This document shows, piece after piece, positions 58,031-64,000 of a stretch of 64,000 nt of DNA. Location of the stretch: contig CAVVFL010000035.1 in assembly GCA_963747375.1 (NCBI GenBank), forward strand, positions 372,001 through 436,000. Reading direction: 5' to 3'. Made by a program: the position numbers and the translations under genes. The notes beneath the pieces were generated by a model. The model was not told the DNA's origin and made no database searches. It saw only the letters and a list, made by a program, of their open reading frames with translations. The first letter of the stretch is position 1. Each line of letters begins with the position of its first letter. This DNA is from Sva-07 sp963747375. GTDB lineage: Bacteria > Actinomycetota > Acidimicrobiia > Acidimicrobiales > Ilumatobacteraceae.

Positions 58031-59058
58031 GCGGGGACATGCCGACCGTCGATGACTCGACCCTGGTTCTCGGTATCGAGACCAGCTGCGACGAGACGGC
58101 CGCCGCACTGGTGCTCGGTGGCTACGACGTGGTGTCGAACGTGGTGTCGACACAGGTCGACCTGCACAGCGACTTCGGTGGTGTGGTGCCCGAGATCGCC
58201 TCCCGGGCGCACCTCGACGTGCTCAATCCGGTGATCGCCAGGGCGATCGTCGAGGCGGGCGTCGACGAGGAACGGATCGACGCGGTGGCCTGCACGGTGG
58301 GGCCCGGTCTGATCGGTGCACTCCTGGTCGGTGTGTCCGCGGCCAAGGCGCTGGCCATGGCGTGGCACGTGCCGTTCGTCGGCGTCAATCACATGGAGGC
58401 CCATCTGTACGCCGCGTCGCTGGAGGATCCGACACTGGAGTTCCCGCTGCTGGTGATGCTCGTGTCGGGCGGTCACACGATGCTGATCGACATGCAGGGT
58501 CACGGTCGCTATCGCCTGGTGGGTCAGACGATCGATGACGCGGCCGGTGAGGCGTTCGACAAGGTGGCGCGGTTCCTCGACCTCGGATATCCGGGCGGCC
58601 CGGCGATCGACGCGGCCGCGCTCGAGGGCGATCCTGAAGCCATCCGGTTCCCTCGGGCGATGATGGACGACGGCTACGACTTCTCGTTCAGCGGTGTGAA
58701 GACGTCGGTCATGAACTATGTGCGCAAACATCCCGACGTGTCGTCGCAGGACGTTGCGGCGTCGTTCCAGGCTGCTGTCGTCGACGTGCTCGTGACCAAG
58801 GCGCGTCGGGCCGCCGCGGAGATCGGCGCGACCGGCATCGTGCTCGGCGGTGGCGTGGCCGCCAATTCGATGCTGCGTGAGCAGGTCCTCGACGTCTGTG
58901 AGCGCGACGGCATCCAGGGCTTCCTGCCGAGCCGGTCGATGTGCACCGACAACGCGGCGATGATCGCCGCGGCGGGATGGCACCGCCTGCGCTCCGACGG
59001 CCCCACCCCACTCGACGTCGGCGCCACCCCCAACCTCCGCCTCCCCTTCCTCGACTGA
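58027..59058 (+). CDS. tsaD: tRNA threonylcarbamoyladenosine transferase TsaD
   Basis: 343 residues from GTG 58027 (GTGA overlap; ATG 58039 is possible). Iron-binding His122 and His126 lie in NHMEAH; LGIETSCDETAAALV, VVPEIASRAHLD and GGHTMLIDMQGHG and the late LGGGVAANSMLRE complete the fold. It transfers the threonylcarbamoyl group to tRNA. Confidence 0.96.
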   Translation: MSGDMPTVDDSTLVLGIETSCDETAAALVLGGYDVVSNVVSTQVDLHSDFGGVVPEIASRAHLDVLNPVIARAIVEAGVDEERIDAVACTVGPGLIGALLVGVSAAKALAMAWHVPFVGVNHMEAHLYAASLEDPTLEFPLLVMLVSGGHTMLIDMQGHGRYRLVGQTIDDAAGEAFDKVARFLDLGYPGGPAIDAAALEGDPEAIRFPRAMMDDGYDFSFSGVKTSVMNYVRKHPDVSSQDVAASFQAAVVDVLVTKARRAAAEIGATGIVLGGGVAANSMLREQVLDVCERDGIQGFLPSRSMCTDNAAMIAAAGWHRLRSDGPTPLDVGATPNLRLPFLD

Positions 59059-59059
59059 C

Positions 59060-59092
59060 TGTTACATCCGGGGTCAGACCCCAGATGTAACA
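59060..59092. repeat. Long palindrome with GGGGTCAGACCCC centre
   Basis: Sixteen bases on each side of a single central A (59076), with one mismatched pair (59069/59083): arms TGTTACATC and GATGTAACA around GGGGTC/GACCCC. It fills the gap between tsaD and dus. It has no T run. Palindromes with this centre occur, as I recall, as dispersed elements in several bacterial groups; only one copy is in this window. Confidence 0.7.
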
Positions 59093-59114
59093 CCGCCGAT
59101 ACCGTAGGGGCGTC

Positions 59115-60260
59115 ATGTCGTTCTCGATCGGCCCCTACGAGCTGTCGGCTCCCGTGGTGCTCGCCCCGATGGCGGGCGTCACCAACGCGCCGTTCCGCAC
59201 GATGTGCCGGCGGTTCGCTCCGGGGCTGGTGTACGTCAACGAGATGGTGATGGCGACGCCGGTCGTGCATGCCAACGCGAAGACGGACCGGATGATCAGC
59301 TTCGCCCCCGACGAGCACCCCCGCAGCCTGCAGCTCTACGGCAGCGACCCCGAGGTCATGGGCAAGGCCGTCGCCAAGCTCTGCGACGCGGGTCGTGTCG
59401 ATCACATCGACATCAACTTCGGGTGCCCGGCGGCGAAGGTGACCCGGCGTGGCGGCGGAGCGGCCGTGCCGGCGCGTCCCGAACTGCTCAGGGCCATCCT
59501 GCGAGCCGCCGTGTCGAACGCGTCGCCCTACGGCGTGCCGGTGACCGCAAAGTTCCGAATGGGGCTGTTCGACGACTGGCTCACTCACATCCGCACCGGC
59601 GAGGTGTGCGCCGAGGAAGGCGTGGCAGCAATCGCATTGCACGCCCGCACGGTGCAGCAGCACTACTCCGGTGAGGCGCGCTGGGATGCGATCGGCGAGC
59701 TGAAGCAGGCGGTCGGATCGATCCCGGTGCTCGGCAACGGCGACATCTGGGAAGCGTCCGACGCGGTGCGGATGATGGCTGCCACCGGCTGCGACGGCGT
59801 GGTCATCGGTCGGGGTTGCCTGGGTCGACCGTGGCTCTTCGGTGACCTGGTCGAGGCGTTGGCCGGTCGACCGGTGCCCCCCAGTCGGCTGCTGGGCGAG
59901 GTGTGCGCCGTGATGGTCGAGCACGCTCGGCTGCTGGTGGAACATCTCGGCGAGAACCACGCGATGCGTGACTTCCGCAAGCACACCGGCTGGTACATGA
60001 GCGGGTATCCCGTCGGGCCCGAGGTGAGGCGCCGTTTCTCGATGGTCAAGACGCTGATGGAGCTCGACGACATCGTGGCGGGACTCGATCCTGCTGCGCA
60101 GATCGTCGACGGTGGCGAGCGGATCAAGCGTGGTCACACGAACGGTCCGATCAAGGTCAGCCTGCCGGACGGCTGGCTCGACGGGCATCGACGCGACGAG
60201 TTGCTCCACGACCTCACGGTGCCCGACGACGACCAGGTCATGGCGCTGTCGGGCGGCTGA
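59115..60260 (+). CDS. dus: tRNA-dihydrouridine synthase (DusB-like)
   Basis: 381 residues, FMN enzyme. APMAGVTNAPFRTMCRRF at the start, catalytic Cys104 in NFGCPAAKVTRRGGG, the FMN-phosphate residues in VLGNGDIWEA and GCDGVVIGRGCLGRPWLFGD are intact; R-K-H-x-x-W-Y (FRKHTGWYM) is typical of bacterial Dus. Stop overlaps the maf start by one base. Confidence 0.93.
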   Translation: MSFSIGPYELSAPVVLAPMAGVTNAPFRTMCRRFAPGLVYVNEMVMATPVVHANAKTDRMISFAPDEHPRSLQLYGSDPEVMGKAVAKLCDAGRVDHIDINFGCPAAKVTRRGGGAAVPARPELLRAILRAAVSNASPYGVPVTAKFRMGLFDDWLTHIRTGEVCAEEGVAAIALHARTVQQHYSGEARWDAIGELKQAVGSIPVLGNGDIWEASDAVRMMAATGCDGVVIGRGCLGRPWLFGDLVEALAGRPVPPSRLLGEVCAVMVEHARLLVEHLGENHAMRDFRKHTGWYMSGYPVGPEVRRRFSMVKTLMELDDIVAGLDPAAQIVDGGERIKRGHTNGPIKVSLPDGWLDGHRRDELLHDLTVPDDDQVMALSGG

Positions 60261-60862
60261 TGATCGAGATTCCTGTCGGAGTGCGGCTGGTGGTTGCTTC
60301 GGCGTCACCACGTCGGACGGAGTTGTTGCGATCGGTCGGCCTGGATTTCGACGTGATTCCCGCCGACATCGACGAGTCGGTGCTCGCGGGCGAGATGCCC
60401 GCCGACTACGTGGCGCGGCTGTCCGCCGAGAAGGCGCGAGCGGTCGCGGAACGCCTCGAGTCCCCATCGATCGTGGTCGCGGCCGACACGACGGTCGACG
60501 TCGACGGTCGCATCCTCGAAAAGCCGGTGGACGAGGCCGATGCGCGCCGAATGCTCGGCCTCCTCTCGGGGCGCGTGCACCTCGTTCACACCGGGGTGAC
60601 CGTCCTCGGCTCCCTTGGGGGAGCGCCCGGAGCGGGCGAGAGCGTTGTCGTGGAGACGGCGGTGGAGTTCGTCGCGATGACGCCGCAGGTCGTCGACTGG
60701 TACGTCGGCACCGGGGAGCCGTTCGGAAAGGCCGGCGCCTACGCGATCCAGGGCGCCGGCGGTGCGCTCGTGCGGCGACTCGACGGCAGCGTCACCAATG
60801 TGATCGGGCTTCCTCTCGCCGAGACCCTCGACCTGATCGCCCGCCACCCCGAAAACCTCTGA
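60260..60862 (+). CDS. maf: Maf-family nucleotide pyrophosphatase
   Basis: 200 residues. LVVASASPRRTELLRSVGLD, VVAADTTVDVDGRILEKPVD and the late GAYAIQGAGGALVRRLDGSV with NVIGLPLAE are the family blocks. Maf proteins hydrolyse non-canonical or methylated nucleoside triphosphates. The stop lies inside the first bases of the following hairpin. Confidence 0.93.
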   Translation: MIEIPVGVRLVVASASPRRTELLRSVGLDFDVIPADIDESVLAGEMPADYVARLSAEKARAVAERLESPSIVVAADTTVDVDGRILEKPVDEADARRMLGLLSGRVHLVHTGVTVLGSLGGAPGAGESVVVETAVEFVAMTPQVVDWYVGTGEPFGKAGAYAIQGAGGALVRRLDGSVTNVIGLPLAETLDLIARHPENL

Positions 60863-60915
60863 AATTCTCCTGTGAGTGCGCGCAGAGCGCGCACCACCAG
60901 GAGAATTTCGGGGTT
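60861..60915 (+). terminator. Two-tier hairpin after maf, probable terminator
   Basis: GAAATTCTCCTG (60861-60872) pairs with CAGGAGAATTTC (60898-60909); inside, GTGCGCGC (60876-60883) pairs with GCGCGCAC (60887-60894) over loop AGA. It is followed by GGGGTTTT. Third member of the family seen after rpoC and rpsJ, with both stems changed compensatorily. Confidence 0.75.
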
Positions 60916-60942
60916 TTCGGGGTTGTTCGGGGGGTGGTGGCG

Positions 60943-60969
60943 TTGGCACTCTCGGGGGGCGGTTGCTAA
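60943..60969 (+). promoter_or_regulatory. CIRCE operator 1 (HrcA), imperfect
   Basis: TTGGCACTC, nine bases, GGTTGCTAA. The consensus is TTAGCACTC-N9-GAGTGCTAA, so the left arm has one and the right arm two mismatches. It overlaps the -35 box TTGCTA (60963-60968). Confidence 0.7.
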
Positions 60970-60992
60970 CGGCGGGGTGGCGCGCCTAACAT
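60963..60992 (+). promoter_or_regulatory. groES promoter
   Basis: TTGCTA (60963-60968), 18 bases, TAACAT (60987-60992). One CIRCE overlaps the -35 and the other begins at the last base of the -10, so HrcA could block both ends. Confidence 0.55.
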
Positions 60993-61018
60993 TGGCACTC
61001 GCCGGGTGTGAGTGCTAA
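60992..61018 (+). promoter_or_regulatory. CIRCE operator 2 (HrcA)
   Basis: TTGGCACTC (60992-61000), nine bases, GAGTGCTAA (61010-61018), only one mismatch to consensus. It covers the expected transcription start of groESL. HrcA itself is not in the window. Confidence 0.93.
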
Positions 61019-61096
61019 CTCGTCACCGGCAGTCAGAACCCATCGGGACTCGAGACCCTCGAGCCAACCGTGAGCAAGCCAATGGAGGCTTACACC

Positions 61097-61390
61097 ATGA
61101 ACCTGAAGCCGCTGGATGATCGCATCGTGGTCCGGCCGAACGAGGCCGAGACGCAGACCGCATCGGGTCTCGTCATCCCCGACACCGCCAAGGAGAAGCC
61201 GCAGCAGGGCGAAGTGCTCGCTGTTGGCCCGGGCAAGCGCTCCGAGACCACAGGCGACCTGATCCCCGTCGACATCAAAGTCGGCGACACGGTCCTGTAT
61301 TCGAAGTACGGCGGCACGGAAGTCGCCGCCAATGGCGAAGACCTGCTCGTGCTCAACAGCCGTGACGTGCTCGCCATCGTCGAGAGCTGA
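61097..61390 (+). CDS. groES: Co-chaperonin GroES
   Basis: 97 residues from ATG 61097, chosen because AATGGAGG ends eight bases before it and MNLKPLDDRIVVRPNEAE is the normal N-terminus; GTG 61070 would add nine unrelated residues. The mobile loop (EAETQTASGLVIPDTAKEKP) and the roof region follow. Heat-shock gene under CIRCE control, 61 bases before groEL. Confidence 0.97.
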   Translation: MNLKPLDDRIVVRPNEAETQTASGLVIPDTAKEKPQQGEVLAVGPGKRSETTGDLIPVDIKVGDTVLYSKYGGTEVAANGEDLLVLNSRDVLAIVES

Positions 61391-61451
61391 GTCGTCGCAC
61401 CAGCGACGCCAGATCTGAATCAACCATTCGAAAGCCGGAGAGGAACCCCCA

Positions 61452-63083
61452 ATGGCAAAAGTACTGAAGTTCGACGACGAGGCGCGCCGCGCGCTCGAAG
61501 CCGGAGTCAACAAGCTCGCTGACGCCGTCCGCGTGACGATCGGCCCCAAGGGTCGCAACGTCGTGCTCGACAAGAAGTTCGGCGCCCCGACGATCACCAA
61601 CGATGGCGTGTCCATCGCCAAGGAGATCGAGCTCGAGGACCCGTTCGAGAACATGGGCGCCCAGCTCGTCAAGGAAGTCGCCACCAAGACCGACGACATC
61701 GCCGGTGACGGCACCACGACTGCCACGGTGCTCGCACAGGCAATGGTGCACGTCGGCATGAAGAATGTCGCCGCAGGCGCCAACCCGATGGCCATCAAGA
61801 AGGGCATCGAGAAGGCTGTCGCTGCGGCAGTCGAGTCGATCGCCGCGCAGGCGAAGGAAGTCGACGACAAGTCCGACATCGCCAGCGTCGCCACGATCTC
61901 GGCCGCTGACGCGTCGATCGGCGAGGTCATCGCCGACGCCATCGACAAGGTCGGCAAGGACGGTGTGGTCACGGTCGAGGAGTCGAACACGTTCGGCACC
62001 GAGCTCGACTTCACCGAGGGCATGCAGTTCGACAAGGGCTACCTGTCGCCGTACTTCGTGACCGACGCCGAGCGCCAGGAAGTCGTCCTCGAAGACGCCT
62101 ACATCCTGCTCAACAGCGCCAAGATCTCGACGGTCCAGGCCATGCTGCCGACCCTCGAGGCCGTCATGCAGACCGGCAAGCCGCTCGTGATCATCGCCGA
62201 GGACATCGAGGGCGAAGCCCTTGCGACCCTCGTCGTGAACAAGATCCGCGGGACCTTCAACGCCGCTGCCGTCAAGGCACCGGGCTTCGGTGACCGCCGC
62301 AAGGCGATGCTGCAGGACATGGCCATCCTCACTGGCGGCCAGGTCATCAGCGAGGAGGTCGGTCTCAAGCTCGAGAACGCCACCCTCGACCTGCTCGGCA
62401 CCGCCAAGCGCGTCGTGATCACCAAGGACAACACCACCATCGTCGACGGCGGCGGGTCCAAGGAAGACATCGACGGTCGCATCAACCAGATCAAGGCCGA
62501 GATCGACAACACCGACTCCGACTGGGATCGTGAGAAGCTCCAGGAGCGTCTCGCGAAGCTGGCCGGCGGGGTGGCGCTGATCAAGGTCGGCGCTGCCACC
62601 GAGGTGGAGCTCAAGGAGAAGAAGCACCGCATCGAAGATGCCGTGTCCTCCGTGCGAGCAGCCATCGAGGAAGGCGTGGTCGCCGGAGGCGGCACCGCCC
62701 TCATCCGGGCGCGGCCCGCCGTGCAGGCAGTCGTCGACTCGCTGGAAGGCGACGAGAAGACCGGCGCCAAGACGGTGTGGGAAGCGCTCATCGCACCGGC
62801 ACGCAACATCGCCAACAACGCCGGCCTCGAAGGCTCGGTCGTTGTTCGCGAGATCGAGGCTGCAGAAGGCCCGATGGGCATGAACGCTGCGACCGGCGAG
62901 ATGATGGATCTCATCGCTGCCGGCATCATCGACCCGGCCAAGGTGACCCGTGCGGGTCTCCAGAACGCTGCGTCGATCGCCGCGATGGTGCTCACCACCG
63001 AGTGCCTGATCGCCGACGAGCCCGAAGACGAGCCCGCCGGCATGCCCGGCGGCGGCATGGGCGGCATGGGTGGGATGATGTGA
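61452..63083 (+). CDS. groEL: Chaperonin GroEL
   Basis: 543 residues. VRVTIGPKGRNVVLDKKFG, the ATP-site GDGTTTATVLAQ, and the C-terminal Gly-Met tail GMPGGGMGGMGGMM are present. It is linked to groES, so this is the operon-type copy; other actinobacteria often have a second groEL elsewhere. GGAGAGGAA precedes ATG 61452. The stop codon lies inside a 19-pair hairpin. Confidence 0.98.
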   Translation: MAKVLKFDDEARRALEAGVNKLADAVRVTIGPKGRNVVLDKKFGAPTITNDGVSIAKEIELEDPFENMGAQLVKEVATKTDDIAGDGTTTATVLAQAMVHVGMKNVAAGANPMAIKKGIEKAVAAAVESIAAQAKEVDDKSDIASVATISAADASIGEVIADAIDKVGKDGVVTVEESNTFGTELDFTEGMQFDKGYLSPYFVTDAERQEVVLEDAYILLNSAKISTVQAMLPTLEAVMQTGKPLVIIAEDIEGEALATLVVNKIRGTFNAAAVKAPGFGDRRKAMLQDMAILTGGQVISEEVGLKLENATLDLLGTAKRVVITKDNTTIVDGGGSKEDIDGRINQIKAEIDNTDSDWDREKLQERLAKLAGGVALIKVGAATEVELKEKKHRIEDAVSSVRAAIEEGVVAGGGTALIRARPAVQAVVDSLEGDEKTGAKTVWEALIAPARNIANNAGLEGSVVVREIEAAEGPMGMNAATGEMMDLIAAGIIDPAKVTRAGLQNAASIAAMVLTTECLIADEPEDEPAGMPGGGMGGMGGMM

Positions 63084-63120
63084 TGCGGTGGTGACGGCTG
63101 CGCCGTCACCACCGCATCAC
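63080..63120 (+). terminator. Strong hairpin overlapping the groEL stop
   Basis: GTGATGCGGTGGTGACGGC (63080-63098) pairs perfectly with its complement at 63102-63120 over loop TGC. Its left arm includes the groEL TGA. There is no T run, so termination without U-tract or 3'-end protection of the message are both possible. Confidence 0.7.
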
Positions 63121-63217
63121 ATGCCGCCTACGGCGGCTCGCCGGCTTCGCCGGCCATCCACGTTCTCGCCCGGGATCGACATCGAGTCGATCCCGGGCGA
63201 GGCCCGTTTCGGGCCGT
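63121..63217. repeat. Run of further hairpins after groEL
   Basis: Four more inverted repeats follow in about 95 bases: GCCGCC-TAC-GGCGGC (from 63123), GCCGGC-TTC-GCCGGC (from 63140), a 15-pair stem TCGCCCGGGATCGAC (63166-63180) with its complement at 63186-63200, and GGCCCG-TTT-CGGGCC (from 63201). No gene is visible here. Confidence 0.6.
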
Positions 63218-63248
63218 TTGCATGGTCGCGTCCCGGTACTCTCATCTC

Positions 63249-63792
63249 ATGGTCCAGATTGAGCGATCGCGTCGGCCGTTCTGGATCCATCAGATGATCG
63301 AGTACGTGATCGGAATCGGGCTGATCAGTTCGTCGGTTCAGTTACCGGATCCGGCTGTCCCTGCCCTGCTCGGATTGATGATCATCCTCAACGCAGCGAT
63401 CGCCAAAGGATCTGCGGGCGCGTTCCGACTCGTGGGTCGGCGACTGCATCGCACGCTCGACCTGGTCGTGATCGGGATCCTGGTCTTCTTCGCCTTCCAG
63501 CCGTGGCTGTCGATCGACATCACGAGTCGGATGCTGATCGGTGCAATTGCCTTCATCCTGTGTTTCGTCTGGTTCTACACCGACTTCGCCGAGCAACCGA
63601 CCCGCGCCGAACGCAAGGCACAGCGGGCGGCCTCGAGGGCCGACCGACAGCGCTGAGATCGGTCGCCGTGCCGGGCGCCTCGTCGGCGGGACGGTCAACT
63701 CCGCCAAGCGTTGGAAGAGCGGTCTCGGCGAGGCGGACGCAGCGGAGACGCCGCCGAACGCCCCGTGGGATCCGCCGACTCCTCAGCGGTAG
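63249..63792 (+). CDS. Small membrane protein, unknown, probable frame change near the end
   Basis: From ATG 63249 the frame gives 135 residues with about four membrane segments (YVIGIGLISSSVQL, ALLGLMIILNAAIA, LDLVVIGILVFFAF, MLIGAIAFILCFVWFY) and a charged tail, stopping at 63656. In the next frame, coding-like sequence continues (DSAEIGRRAGRLVGGTVNSA to APWDPPTPQR) to TAG at 63792. An extra base near 63642 (GCC[G]ACC), of the same kind as in other genes here, would join them into about 180 residues. If so, the tail is soluble and ends 18 bases before the next gene. I do not recognise the family. Confidence 0.55.
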
Positions 63793-63810
63793 CGGCCGTA
63801 GGATTGCGCC

Positions 63811-63978
63811 ATGACGTTCGAGCAGCCCGCACCAGATCTCGCGAAGATCATCGCCGCACTCGACGAGTGGGAGAAGGGCGATGAATCGCCCGGCCGTGCG
63901 CTGGCCAACATGAAGACGGCCGGGTTGGCTCGGGTGCTCGCGCAGCTGGCCGCCGAGGGTTGGACTCCGGCCGAGTGA
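63811..63978 (+). CDS. Small protein of unknown function, 55 residues
   Basis: MTFEQPAPDLAKIIAALDEW then EKGDESPGRALANMKTAG, ending AEGWTPAE. It appears to be two or three helices, acidic, soluble. TAGGA lies eight bases before the ATG; codon use matches the neighbours (C- and G-ending). I do not recognise the family. It may be cotranscribed with the membrane protein upstream. The last 22 bases of the window hold nothing recognisable. Confidence 0.6.
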   Translation: MTFEQPAPDLAKIIAALDEWEKGDESPGRALANMKTAGLARVLAQLAAEGWTPAE

Positions 63979-64000
63979 CACCTCGTCGGCGCGGCGGGAA

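Overview
The window is a high-GC actinobacterial chromosome segment. The gene order (rpoB-rpoC, str, S10, spc and alpha ribosomal operons, rplM-rpsI-glmM-glmS-acpS-nnr-alr-tsaEBD, groESL), zinc-type S14 and L36, zinc-LID adenylate kinase and an ECF41/SigJ-type sigma factor fit Actinomycetota. My best guess is an Acidimicrobiia (Ilumatobacter-like) organism; this is inference, since no rRNA gene is present.

Layout. 1-4130: end of rpoB and all of rpoC. 4213-5836: a minus-strand AspT-type transporter broken by many frame changes. 6059-11398: the str operon (rpsL, rpsG), a CBS-domain protein, fusA, tuf and rpsJ. 11501-20998: ten non-ribosomal genes sitting between rpsJ and rplC. They include an HtrA-type protease, a PhoD-like phosphatase, three PAP2 lipid-phosphatase-like proteins, a YegS/diacylglycerol-kinase-like protein, a DUF1206 membrane protein, an alpha/beta hydrolase, a LysE exporter and a limonene-epoxide-hydrolase-like enzyme with its own promoter and palindrome. 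21283-32948: the rest of S10 and the spc operon through secY and adk. 33001-38140: a second non-ribosomal block (TetR regulator, UPF0016 transporter, amidohydrolase, FAD oxidoreductase, ECF41 sigma factor). 38415-42391: alpha operon from infA to truA. 42364-45764: a PAS-GGDEF-EAL protein and a GT4 glycosyltransferase. 45907-60862: rplM-rpsI, cell-wall precursor genes (glmM, an oversized glmS, alr), acpS, an acyl-CoA-synthetase-like gene, nnr, the t6A genes, dus and maf. 60943-63083: groESL under two CIRCE operators. 63249-63978: two small uncharacterised genes.

The genes mostly serve transcription, translation, protein export and folding. Four ribosomal operons have recognisable promoters (TTG-type -35, 17-base spacer, TAGCAT-like -10); three of these share a GGCGCC block just before the -10. 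The accessory blocks look like a lipid-phosphate cassette and an autoregulated ECF41 unit.

Two cautions. First, single-base frame changes interrupt many genes, including fusA, tuf, rpsG, rpsJ, rplV and truA, and are densest between 4.2 and 12.5 kb. Most can be explained by a G or C run one base too long or short, so I read them as sequence errors rather than real gene death and give the reconstructed extent. Second, all functional calls rest on reading motifs by eye; no database search was possible.
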